Shown: in pieces, positions 1 through 6,838 of the stretch
Position numbering within the stretch: position 1 is the stretch's first letter
Layout of the letters: the number at the start of each line of letters is the position of its first letter
DNA from: UBA11164 sp002420085
Lineage (GTDB): Bacteria; Pseudomonadota; Gammaproteobacteria; Xanthomonadales; Xanthomonadaceae
DNA: 7,918 nt
Direction: 5' to 3'
NCBI GenBank assembly: GCA_031976395.1
Contig: DALYLJ010000149.1
Coordinates: 1 to 7,918 of the forward strand
Made by a program: the position numbers and the translations under genes
Notes under the pieces: generated by a model
Seen by the model: only the letters and a program-made list of their open reading frames with translations
What the model was told of the DNA's origin: nothing
Databases searched by the model: none

Positions 1-144
1 GAGCGATGGGTCCGAGCGGGCATCGTGGCGACCGGGTCGGCGTTTGCCGTCGCGCTGCATGGACGACCGCCACCGCCCATCGGGCCGGGCGATGACGGGG
101 TGGGCGTTGGTCGCGACCGACCCCGGTTCACCCATCCGCTGCGC
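1..144. other. Left edge, no assignable gene
   Basis: This 144-base stretch lies downstream of the minus-strand gene ending at 145. A minus-strand reading frame opens with ATG at 135-133, nine bases after that gene's stop, and stays open to the window edge (45 codons, mostly G/C in third position). It could be the first part of a following gene, but its composition (Arg, Pro, Gly, Ser) matches nothing I know and it has no good Shine-Dalgarno sequence. A plus-strand frame is also open here, as expected in GC-rich DNA. A perfect 10-base palindrome lies at 109-118 (GGTCGCGACC) but has no room for a loop or T-tract, so I do not call it a terminator. Confidence 0.25.
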
Positions 145-699
145 CTACGATTCGCCACCCTCGAATCCAGAATACCGCTGTCGAAGGATTTCGTTCTTGC
201 CGGGGCCGGAGATTCGCCAGACCAGGGTCAGGACATCGCGGGTGAGGTGCAGGTGGGCGTGGTAGTGGTCCTGGCCACAGGGGTGCGGGCTGCGGCTGCT
301 GAGCCGGATGCGCGGTGCGCGGTGGGGGCCGGGGTGGGGGTCGGGCAGCAGTTCGACCAGCGGGGTGGGAGTGTGCTGGCGCTGGTGGCCGAGGCGGAGG
401 CGATCGGGGAGGCATTGCCAGATGAGTCGGTTGTTCAGACGCAGGGGCATGGCGATTCGGGGCCGGTGCGCGGGGGCGGCGGGGCGGTAGTGCAGGCATT
501 CATGCAGGATGAGAACACCGGGCGCGATCGGCTCGGCTTCGACCACGCCGGTGCCGCTGACGGTCCAGTGACAGCGCGAGCCGGATCCGGAGCGAGCCCG
601 CAGGCAGATGCGAGTGACCTCGGCGAGTCGCTGCCAGACGGCTAGAATGCGGGGATCGGTCCGCTGTGGGCCGCTCGGGACGGGGTGTGCTGGGTCCAT
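145..699 (-). CDS. DUF6314-like small protein, function unknown
   Basis: A predicted soluble protein of 184 residues with no signal peptide or membrane segment. The C-terminal third carries what I remember as the DUF6314 signature: His139-Pro-Cys141-Gly-Gln-Asp144-His-Tyr146, then an amphipathic beta stretch, then Trp161-Arg-Ile-Ser-Gly165-Pro166-Gly-Lys168 and a closing Arg-Tyr. The alternating short hydrophobic stretches fit the small beta-barrel expected for that family. The N-terminal half (Trp-Thr-Val-Ser-Gly-Thr-Gly around residues 45-51) fits less clearly. No enzymatic role is known to me. The protein is rich in His, Pro and Arg. The ATG at 699-697 is the best start: the only other option nearby is GTG at 720, and no ATG, GTG or TTG occurs between 699 and the first conserved block. 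That ATG shares the palindrome CATG with the start of the divergent transporter gene, which is unusual. The family call rests on motif memory and is moderate; that the frame is coding is more secure. Confidence 0.68.
   Translation of the reverse strand: MDPAHPVPSGPQRTDPRILAVWQRLAEVTRICLRARSGSGSRCHWTVSGTGVVEAEPIAPGVLILHECLHYRPAAPAHRPRIAMPLRLNNRLIWQCLPDRLRLGHQRQHTPTPLVELLPDPHPGPHRAPRIRLSSRSPHPCGQDHYHAHLHLTRDVLTLVWRISGPGKNEILRQRYSGFEGGES
643..648 (+). promoter_or_regulatory. Possible -10 box for the transporter gene
   Basis: TAGAAT matches the sigma-70 -10 consensus at five of six positions. It stands out in GC-rich DNA and lies 50 bases before the transporter ATG, inside the oppositely oriented coding sequence at 145-699. 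I see no convincing -35 hexamer at 16-18 bases upstream, so this is weak. Confidence 0.2.
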
Positions 700-1585
700 G
701 TCGTATCTGATCGCGGTCACGGTGCTCTGGGCGTTCTCATTCTCGTTGATCGGCGAGGTGCTGGCCGGTGAGGTCGATAACTACTTCGCGGTGCTGACCC
801 GGATCGTGCTGGCGGCCCTGGTGTTCCTGCCGTTCCTGCGACGGCGGGGTCTGGCCGGACGCGACTGTCTGGCCCTGATGGGGTTGGGGGCGGTGCAGTT
901 GGGCGTGATGTACGTGTTCTTCTATCAGTCCTTCCTGTTGCTGACCGTGCCGGAGGTGTTGCTGTTCACGATCTTCACGCCGGTCTATGTGGCCCTGCTC
1001 GACGATGCGCTGGAAGGTCGGTTCCACGGGCGTCATCTGGTGACGGCGGGTCTGGCGGTGCTGGGGGCGGCGGTGATCCGCTACCGCAATCCGGAAAGTG
1101 CGTTCTGGCTGGGCTTTCTGGTGGTGCAGGGGGCCAATCTCTGCTTCGCGGCCGGGCAGGTCGGCTATCGCCGGTTGAGTCGGCGTCTGCCGGCGGCACT
1201 GCCGGGGCATGCGACGTTCGGATGGTTCTATCTCGGGGCGTTGGTGCCGGCCGTGCTGGCCTTCGTGCTGTTCGGTGAGGCCGGGCGAATGCCGACCACG
1301 GTGGGCCAGTGGCTGGTTCTGCTGTGGCTGGGGGTGGTGGCGTCCGGGCTCGGCTATTTTCTGTGGAATCGGGGTGCGACCCAGGTCGATGCCGGAACCC
1401 TGGCGGTGATGAACAATGCGCTGATTCCGGCCGGGTTGTTGGTCAATCTGCTGATCTGGGGTCGCGAGGCCGATCTGCTGCGGCTGTCGATCGGGGCTGC
1501 GATCCTGGGCGGGGCGCTGTGGTATGGGCTGCGCGGTGGGCGTGGTACGGTCGGTTCGGCACGGCCCGATCCGGCGCGGGCTTGA
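698..1585 (+). CDS. EamA/DMT-family inner-membrane transporter
   Basis: A 295-residue polytopic membrane protein of the drug/metabolite transporter superfamily. Members export or import small metabolites such as amino acids, amines or carboxylates; the substrate here cannot be read from sequence. About ten hydrophobic helices fall in two halves, the usual EamA duplication. The first helix begins at residue 3, followed by helix 2 near 28-47 and, in the second half, helices near 175-197, 234-252 and 257-277. The opening segment (residues 1-20, with Trp11-Ala-Phe-Ser-Phe) resembles what databases label carboxylate/amino acid/amine transporters in gammaproteobacteria. The ATG at 698 puts the first helix directly at the N-terminus. 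Starts further upstream (608, 647) would add a polar Arg/Ser/Cys-rich leader that overlaps the divergent gene. The ribosome-binding site is poor (a GGGACGGGG run 12 bases upstream). The next gene starts 28 bases downstream on the same strand, so co-transcription is possible. Confidence 0.92.
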   Translation: MSYLIAVTVLWAFSFSLIGEVLAGEVDNYFAVLTRIVLAALVFLPFLRRRGLAGRDCLALMGLGAVQLGVMYVFFYQSFLLLTVPEVLLFTIFTPVYVALLDDALEGRFHGRHLVTAGLAVLGAAVIRYRNPESAFWLGFLVVQGANLCFAAGQVGYRRLSRRLPAALPGHATFGWFYLGALVPAVLAFVLFGEAGRMPTTVGQWLVLLWLGVVASGLGYFLWNRGATQVDAGTLAVMNNALIPAGLLVNLLIWGREADLLRLSIGAAILGGALWYGLRGGRGTVGSARPDPARA

Positions 1586-1599
1586 GTTTGATGCAACTC

Positions 1600-1605
1600 G
1601 GAGGG
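1600..1605 (+). promoter_or_regulatory. Shine-Dalgarno fixing the start at 1614
   Basis: GGAGGG lies eight bases before the ATG at 1614. This supports that start over in-frame codons further upstream such as the one at 1524, which would overlap the transporter gene and bury the signal peptide. Confidence 0.7.
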
Positions 1606-1613
1606 CACCAGCG

Positions 1614-2798
1614 ATGACGATGATGATGGGCAAGGGCTGCGCTGCGTGGCGGGCCGCTGTGCTGTGTCGGGTGCTGGCCTTGGCAGCGATCGCGCTGTCG
1701 GCGGCGCTGTCCGGGGAGGCGTCGGCGAGTGGGGCGCCGGGCGAGGGTGGCGTCGCTGCGCGGTCCGGGGTCGAGGCGGTCGATCCGGACCTGGCGTGGA
1801 CCGTGGCGCAGGCGATGGCGCCGCGCGCTCGGCCATTGCTGGACATGACCCGAGCGGGGCAGTCGGGGGCGGCGGTCGTGACGGCGCTGCAGGCGGCGGC
1901 CAGCGATCCGCAACTGGATGGCGTGCAGCGCGATGCGCTGCTGTTCGAGTATCTGGCCGGTTTGCGGGAGTTGTCCCAGGCACAGGTGCCGGCGGCCGTG
2001 CTGGACTGGCTGGTCGATTATCAGCCGCAGGCGTGGAGCCGGCATCCGGAGTCGGCCACGGCCCTGGTTCCGACCTTCGCGATCGCGGCGGCGGCGGACG
2101 GGCTGCGCAACCAGTGGCGCTACGATTCGGCGCGGGCGGCGGTGCTGGCCAGCGCGGATCCGGCTGCCCTGGTGGCGCTCTGGCAGGGGCAGGGTGATGG
2201 GCCGGAACGCGAGGGCGTCTGGGCGGCACTCAGCGCGTTGCCGCGCAAGCGGCTGCTGGCCCTGGCGGTGCAGGTCGATGCCTTGCGTGCCGAGGCCACG
2301 GCTCGGGCGGGCGATCGGGTTCCGGAGCGTTCGGAGCGCGCGATCGATTCCGACCTGGCCGGGCTGGCGTTGGCGGCACGGGTGCTGGCGGGCGAGGGTG
2401 TCGGCATGGCCGAGGTGCTGGTCGATGCCGAGCCGCGTGTCATCGCGCGATTGCTGGTCGAGTCCGAGCGGCGCATGCCGGCGGAGGTCGGGGTGCAGGT
2501 GGCCCGCGCCGCGCTGCGTCATCCGGACCCAGGCACACGCGGTCTGGCCCTGACTGCGGTCGGCCGGGCGATGGTCCGCATGCCGGGTCGGGCCTCCGAG
2601 TGGCGGGATGAACTGCTGGGCCTGCTCGGCGATGCCGAGATCGGTTCGGCGGCGGCCCTGCACCTGGCTCGATTGCTCGATGATGCCGAGGTCGAGGCAC
2701 TGGCGCGGTCGGTCGCCGATGATCCGCAGCGGCGGCGGCAGGTGCAGTTGATCCAGCGCCTGCGGCTCGATTCGATGGTGATGGAGGGGCAGCCATGA
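1614..2798 (+). CDS. Exported alpha-helical protein with HEAT-like stretches
   Basis: A 394-residue protein that I cannot place in a named family. The N-terminus looks like a Sec signal peptide: Lys7 and Arg13, a hydrophobic core at about residues 19-33, and a likely cleavage site after Ala-Ser-Ala near residue 38. Cys18 is not in a lipobox, so a lipoprotein is unlikely. The mature part is Ala/Leu/Arg-rich and reads as nearly all helix. Residues about 293-320 (Ala-Leu-Arg-His-Pro-Asp-Pro followed by a second helix) and 332-365 have the paired-helix pattern of HEAT-like repeats, which usually act as protein-binding scaffolds. I see no catalytic motif. The stop codon overlaps the ATG of the M14 peptidase (ATGA, 2795-2798), so the two products are probably made together. 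A periplasmic partner, chaperone or regulator of that peptidase is a reasonable but unproven idea. Two of the window's five GCGATCGC words lie in this gene. Confidence 0.85.
   Translation: MTMMMGKGCAAWRAAVLCRVLALAAIALSAALSGEASASGAPGEGGVAARSGVEAVDPDLAWTVAQAMAPRARPLLDMTRAGQSGAAVVTALQAAASDPQLDGVQRDALLFEYLAGLRELSQAQVPAAVLDWLVDYQPQAWSRHPESATALVPTFAIAAAADGLRNQWRYDSARAAVLASADPAALVALWQGQGDGPEREGVWAALSALPRKRLLALAVQVDALRAEATARAGDRVPERSERAIDSDLAGLALAARVLAGEGVGMAEVLVDAEPRVIARLLVESERRMPAEVGVQVARAALRHPDPGTRGLALTAVGRAMVRMPGRASEWRDELLGLLGDAEIGSAAALHLARLLDDAEVEALARSVADDPQRRRQVQLIQRLRLDSMVMEGQP
2783..2789 (+). promoter_or_regulatory. Strong Shine-Dalgarno with ATGA coupling
   Basis: GGAGGGG, inside the last codons of the helical protein gene, lies five bases before the peptidase ATG at 2795. 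Together with the ATGA overlap this indicates translational coupling. It favours the ATG at 2795 over the in-frame ATG at 2804, which would have a 14-base spacing. Confidence 0.7.
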
Positions 2799-5380
2799 CG
2801 GACATGACCCGCATTTTTGCCGGTTGGCGCGGTTCGATCTGGCTGTACGCTGCCCTGTTGCTGTCGGCCTCGGTGCCGCAGGTCTCGGCCCAGACTCTGG
2901 TCGAGTGGACCCAGGGGCCTGGCCGGTTGGGCCTGGGCTATCCGGTGCCGATCCCGGTCGATACGCCGCTGCCGTTCGATGGATTCCGCAGTTACGCCGG
3001 GCTGCATGCCCGGCATCAGCAGTTGGCGTTGGACAGTCCGGCGATCGCTGCCGTCGAGATCGGTCGCACCCGGCTCGGTCGGCCGATCTGGATGTACAGC
3101 TTCGGTGCCGAGCGCGATCACACGCCCGATGGGCTGCCCAAGGCGGCACTGCTGTTCAACGGCACCATCCATGCCCGCGAATGGCAGTCGCCCGAGGTGA
3201 TGACCGGTTTCCTGGAGTTGCTGGCCGGCGAGGCTGACGACCGACACTGGATCGCGTATCTGCGCGACAACGCGCGGGTTTCGATCATTCCGGTGCTGAA
3301 TGTCGATGGTTTGCTGACCACCCAGCGCTTCCCGAGCCTGAACTTCATGGACAGCGATCCGCGTTCGCCAGTCACGTCGCCGCGCGACGGCCGGATGCGC
3401 CGGAAGAACCATCTGGGTGCCGACCAGGAACTGTTTACGGTCAGTGATCATCTGGGCGGGGTCGATCTCAATCGCAACAGTCTGCCGTTCTGGCCAGGCC
3501 CACCGATCAATGCCGACCCGCGCGGTCTCACCTACCACGGCGCGGCGCCGGGATCGGAGCCAGAGATCCAGGCACTGATCGAGGCGGCTCGGCTGGCGCC
3601 GGACACCCGGCTGCGCTTCTACGCCGATGTCCATTCGTTCGGGCAGGTGTTGTTCTCGGTGCTGACCTTCACTCCGCGCCGCAATCTCATCCAGTCGGAT
3701 CTGTTGCTGATGGCCCGTCAGCATCATTTCGCGCTGCCGGGCCGCAAGGCGTACTCGGAATCGTCGGACCCGCCCGACGTCGGCATCGGCACCACCTCGG
3801 AGTTCTTCGCCAACACCTTCGAGATTCCGTCCTTGACCTGGGAAATCGAGCCGACCGGTCGCGGCGGGGTCGATTACGGTGGCCTGGGCAGGAACGGCCA
3901 CGATGGCTTCATCCTGCCTGAGCGGGAAATCCGCCGGGTGCGCGAGAATCTGGCCCAGACCTTCGCTGCGATCGCCTACCGCACCTCGGGTCCGCCGATC
4001 GTGCGCTCGCTGCGAATCCATGACGAGGCCAGCGGCGATCTGGTCTACGACGGCACCTGGCAGGTGCGCTCGCCTGCGGTGCGCGACCTGACCGGTGGCC
4101 AGACGGCCGCCCTGGTGCCGGGACGGGCCTATCGGCTGCGGATCGGTTTCGATCGGCCGATGCGTTGGCGCGAGGCGGGCGTGGTCCAGGCGTTTCCAGG
4201 GCAGACAGGGGATCGTCTGCCGGTTCGTCTGGAGTTGCGCGCCGGCACCGATCTGCTCGATCTGGAGATCGCCGAGCCGACCTGGCTGGATCAGCCGGGT
4301 GGCGGCATCGATGGCTATGATCGTTATCGTGACGATGCCTGGAGCGCCCGGCTGGTGGTCAGCGACAGCGCCGGCAATCGCGATCGGATCGCAGCCGCAG
4401 GCGGCGAGGGTGCCAGCGCCCGGTTGAGCATCGAGACCGGTGACATGACTGGCCAGTGGCTGGACGGTGATCCGGCGACCGTGGCCGATTGGCAGGATGG
4501 CGCCTGGGTCGGTTACGAGAACAGTGAGGGTGCGGTCAGCGATTTCGGTGGCCGCGATCGCAGCCATGTGCTGGCCTTGGCGCTGTCCGATGCGGTGGTG
4601 CCATTCCCGGTCGATGCCGGCCACAGTGCCGCCTGGTTCGATCCGAGCCGCGATGGCGAGGGGTTCCTGCTGGAAATCGGGCCAGACGACCGTGCCCTGA
4701 TGTACTGGTTCACCTATGACGAGTCCGGTGCGCCGCGTTGGCTGGTCGGGGCCGGCGTGGTCGAGGGCAATCGGGTGCGTTTCCCGGAACTGCTGACGGC
4801 CAGCGGCGGTGTGTTCGGGCCGGGGTTCGATCCGAGTCGGATCGTCCGGACCGTGGCGGCGTCTGGCGAGTTCGTGTTCACCGGCTGCGATGCCGGGTGG
4901 TTCGATTTCGATGGCTTCGGCCAGCGTGGTCGTTTCCTGCTGCAACGCCTCAGTCGGCCGATGGCGGTGGCCTGCACTCCCCCGGCCGATGCGGTCAGCA
5001 CGGCGCGTGCCGGGCAGAGCGGGTCATGGTTCGATCCGGCCCGCGATGGTGAGGGATTCGGCATGCAATGGATGACCGATGGCCGGCTGTTGCTGATGTG
5101 GTTCACCTATGACACCGAGGGCGAGCCGTTCTGGCTGGTCGGGGTCGGCCGGTCGGACGATGGGGCGATCCAGGTCGATGATCTGGTGTCGGCGCGCGGT
5201 GGGGTGTTCGGTCTCGGTTTCGATCCGAGCGCGGTCGAGCGGACCGTCTGGGGCGACCTGCGACTGGAACTCGACTGCCAGGGCGGTCTGGCCAGCTATC
5301 GGGCCGAGGATCCCCGCTTCGGTTCGGGCGGTTTCGCGCCGGTGCGCTTGAGCCGGCTGCGGGGCCAGGTGTGCGAGTGA
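2795..5380 (+). CDS. Secreted M14 zinc carboxypeptidase, C-terminal tandem repeats
   Basis: An 861-residue exported metallopeptidase of the carboxypeptidase A family (M14), which removes C-terminal amino acids from peptides. The signal peptide is about residues 1-32, cleaved after Val-Ser-Ala. The catalytic domain spans about 60-395. Zinc ligands are His126 and Glu129 (His-Ala-Arg-Glu) and His280 (Asp-Val-His-Ser). Arg203 in Arg-Met-Arg-Arg-Lys matches Arg127 of carboxypeptidase A; Asn226-Arg227 in Asp-Leu-Asn-Arg-Asn match Asn144-Arg145; Glu350 (Thr-Trp-Glu) matches the general base Glu270; Tyr320 is a candidate for Tyr248. The active site is therefore complete, but the specificity pocket cannot be aligned by eye. 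Residues about 400-545 form a beta-rich, possibly Ig-like linker domain. Residues 609-727 and 740-860 are two copies of one domain. The protein has only four cysteines, a matching pair in each copy. It is much longer than the roughly 300-residue catalytic core. Its start overlaps the upstream helical-protein gene by four bases, and radA begins 45 bases after its stop. Confidence 0.94.
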   Translation: MTDMTRIFAGWRGSIWLYAALLLSASVPQVSAQTLVEWTQGPGRLGLGYPVPIPVDTPLPFDGFRSYAGLHARHQQLALDSPAIAAVEIGRTRLGRPIWMYSFGAERDHTPDGLPKAALLFNGTIHAREWQSPEVMTGFLELLAGEADDRHWIAYLRDNARVSIIPVLNVDGLLTTQRFPSLNFMDSDPRSPVTSPRDGRMRRKNHLGADQELFTVSDHLGGVDLNRNSLPFWPGPPINADPRGLTYHGAAPGSEPEIQALIEAARLAPDTRLRFYADVHSFGQVLFSVLTFTPRRNLIQSDLLLMARQHHFALPGRKAYSESSDPPDVGIGTTSEFFANTFEIPSLTWEIEPTGRGGVDYGGLGRNGHDGFILPEREIRRVRENLAQTFAAIAYRTSGPPIVRSLRIHDEASGDLVYDGTWQVRSPAVRDLTGGQTAALVPGRAYRLRIGFDRPMRWREAGVVQAFPGQTGDRLPVRLELRAGTDLLDLEIAEPTWLDQPGGGIDGYDRYRDDAWSARLVVSDSAGNRDRIAAAGGEGASARLSIETGDMTGQWLDGDPATVADWQDGAWVGYENSEGAVSDFGGRDRSHVLALALSDAVVPFPVDAGHSAAWFDPSRDGEGFLLEIGPDDRALMYWFTYDESGAPRWLVGAGVVEGNRVRFPELLTASGGVFGPGFDPSRIVRTVAASGEFVFTGCDAGWFDFDGFGQRGRFLLQRLSRPMAVACTPPADAVSTARAGQSGSWFDPARDGEGFGMQWMTDGRLLLMWFTYDTEGEPFWLVGVGRSDDGAIQVDDLVSARGGVFGLGFDPSAVERTVWGDLRLELDCQGGLASYRAEDPRFGSGGFAPVRLSRLRGQVCE
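4619..4975 (+). repeat. Peptidase C-terminal domain, copy A
   Basis: Encodes residues 609-727. The shared signature starts Trp-Phe-Asp-Pro-x-Arg-Asp-Gly-Glu-Gly-Phe, continues with Trp-Phe-Thr-Tyr-Asp and Trp-Leu-Val-Gly, then Gly-Gly-Val-Phe-Gly and Gly-Phe-Asp-Pro-Ser, and ends Arg-Leu-Ser-Arg-x8-Cys with an 'RLSR' block. Cysteines are at 698 and 727. The density of aromatic and glycine residues suggests a beta fold. I recall the same signature at the C-termini of other secreted gammaproteobacterial proteins, but I know of no named function. Confidence 0.85.
5012..5374 (+). repeat. Peptidase C-terminal domain, copy B
   Basis: Encodes residues 740-860 and aligns with copy A through the full set of shared blocks, with cysteines at 828 and 860 matching 698 and 727. 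Copy B carries a few extra residues before its RLSR block (around 836-848). Short stretches are also similar at the DNA level around the Phe-Asp-Pro codons, but third positions differ enough that the duplication does not look recent. Confidence 0.85.
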
Positions 5381-5425
5381 TCCCATGGCCAGACCGAGTT
5401 TCGATCCTCGACAGGTGCATCATCC

Positions 5426-6838
5426 ATGAGCAAGCCGACCGGTGCGCCACCCGCCAAGTCCGGAAAATCCAAGACCGCTCATGTCTGTGGTGAGTGCGGG
5501 GCCAGCTTCTCGAAATGGCAGGGCCAGTGTGGCGAGTGTGGCGCCTGGAACACGTTGTCCGAGTTCGTGGTCGAGCCGGCTGGCACCGGCGGACCGGTGC
5601 GCCATCGCGGCTGGGCTGGGCGTGCCGATGGCGCCCAGGTCACCGCGCTGAAGGATGTCGGTGTCGGCGTCGAGACGCGGGTATCGACCGGCATCGGTGA
5701 GTTGGATCGGGTGCTTGGCGGGGGGCTGGTGCAGGGCTCGGTGGTGCTGGTCGGGGGTGATCCCGGCATCGGCAAATCGACCCTGCTGTTGCAGGCGCTG
5801 GCCAGCCTGTCGCAGCGTCTGCCGGCGCTGTACGTGACCGGTGAGGAATCGCTGGCCCAGGTCGCCGGTCGAGCCCAGCGCCTGGGCCTGCCGCTCGATG
5901 GCCTGCATGCATTGGCCGAGACCGGGGTGGAGAAGATCCTGGCGCGGCTGGCCGAGACCACGCCGACGCCGAAGCTGCTGGTCGCCGATTCCATCCAGAC
6001 GCTGTGGACGGAAGCGCTGACCGCCGCGCCCGGTTCGGTCAGTCAGGTGCGCGAGAGTGCCGCACGGCTGGTCCGGCATGCCAAGGAAAGCGACACCGGG
6101 GTGTTCCTGGTCGGTCACGTCACCAAAGAGGGCGGTATCGCCGGTCCCCGTGTGCTGGAGCACATGGTCGATGCGGTGCTCTATTTCGAGGGCGAGTCCG
6201 GCAGCCGCTTCCGGGTGCTGCGCGCCTTCAAGAACCGCTTCGGTGCGGTCAATGAACTGGGCGTGTTCGCGATGACCGAGCGCGGCTTGAAGGAGGTGCC
6301 GAATCCCTCGGCGATCTTCCTGTCCGGCAGCGCCGAGCCGCAGTCGGGCAGTGCCGTGATGGTCACTCGCGAGGGCACCCGACCCTTGCTGGTCGAAGTC
6401 CAGGCCCTGGTCGATCGCAGTCCGCTGGCCAATCCGCGCCGGGTTGCGCTCGGTCTGGAGCAGAATCGGCTGGCGATGCTGCTGGCGGTGCTGCACCGGC
6501 ATGGCGGGATCGGCGTGTTCGATCAGGATGTGTTCGTCAATGTGGTCGGCGGCATCCGGGTCCAGGAGACCGCCGCCGATCTGCCGGTGCTGTTGGCGGT
6601 GCTGTCGAGTCTGCGCGATGCACCCCTGCTCGACAAGACGGTGACCTTCGGCGAGGTCGGCCTGTCCGGCGAGATCCGACCGGTGCCGAACGGCGAGGAG
6701 CGTCTGCGCGAAGCCGCCAGCCATGGTTTCAAGCGCGCCATCGTGCCGCGCGCCAATGCCCCGCGGGGCGGTCATTTCAAGGGGCTGGAGACGATTCCGG
6801 TCGAGCGGCTGTCGGAGGCGCTGGCGGCGGCGCTGTAG
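5426..6838 (+). CDS. radA: DNA repair protein RadA (Sms)
   Basis: RadA is a RecA-related, DnaB-like ATPase that drives branch migration of recombination intermediates and supports RecA in repair; it acts on DNA in the cytoplasm. At 470 residues it has the family's usual length. The domains are all present: a four-cysteine zinc finger (Cys21, Cys24, Cys35, Cys38); the Walker A motif Gly-Gly-Asp-Pro-Gly-Ile-Gly-Lys-Ser-Thr at 110-119; the Walker B strand ending Asp188; the RadA-specific Lys-Asn-Arg-Phe-Gly motif at 269-273; and the Lon-like domain from about 305 to the end. The ATG at 5426 gives the expected short N-terminus before the zinc finger, and a modest AGGTG sits eight bases upstream. 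The gene follows the peptidase after 45 bases with no evident terminator, so it may be read through from upstream. Of its 14 Asp codons, 12 are GAT, although most other codons end in G or C. Confidence 0.98.
   Translation: MSKPTGAPPAKSGKSKTAHVCGECGASFSKWQGQCGECGAWNTLSEFVVEPAGTGGPVRHRGWAGRADGAQVTALKDVGVGVETRVSTGIGELDRVLGGGLVQGSVVLVGGDPGIGKSTLLLQALASLSQRLPALYVTGEESLAQVAGRAQRLGLPLDGLHALAETGVEKILARLAETTPTPKLLVADSIQTLWTEALTAAPGSVSQVRESAARLVRHAKESDTGVFLVGHVTKEGGIAGPRVLEHMVDAVLYFEGESGSRFRVLRAFKNRFGAVNELGVFAMTERGLKEVPNPSAIFLSGSAEPQSGSAVMVTREGTRPLLVEVQALVDRSPLANPRRVALGLEQNRLAMLLAVLHRHGGIGVFDQDVFVNVVGGIRVQETAADLPVLLAVLSSLRDAPLLDKTVTFGEVGLSGEIRPVPNGEERLREAASHGFKRAIVPRANAPRGGHFKGLETIPVERLSEALAAAL

Noticed and set aside
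109..118. Perfect palindrome GGTCGCGACC
   Set aside because: No loop space and no T-tract, so it is unlikely to be a terminator; short palindromes of this kind are common in GC-rich DNA.
25..645. 206-codon plus-strand frame opposite the DUF6314-like gene
   Set aside because: The product is Gly/Ala/Val/Asp-rich with no motif, whereas the minus strand shows family-like conserved residues. Kept only as an outside possibility for bases 25-144.
737..1846. 369-codon open frame opposite the transporter gene
   Set aside because: The product is dominated by Gln, His, Arg and Pro, while the plus strand encodes a clear ten-helix transporter.
1443..3149. 568-codon open frame on the minus strand
   Set aside because: Antisense to the transporter end, helical-protein gene and peptidase start; Arg/Pro/His/Gln-rich low-complexity product typical of a mirror frame.
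2519..4945. 808-codon open frame on the minus strand, opposite the helical-protein and peptidase genes
   Set aside because: It lies antisense to well-supported M14 coding sequence. Its product is rich in Arg, Gln, His, Ile and Pro with no domain, and GC-rich codon bias on the plus strand removes stops from the opposite frame.
5420..6775. 451-codon open frame opposite radA
   Set aside because: radA is certain from its zinc finger, Walker A and KNRFG motifs; the antisense product has no recognisable feature.
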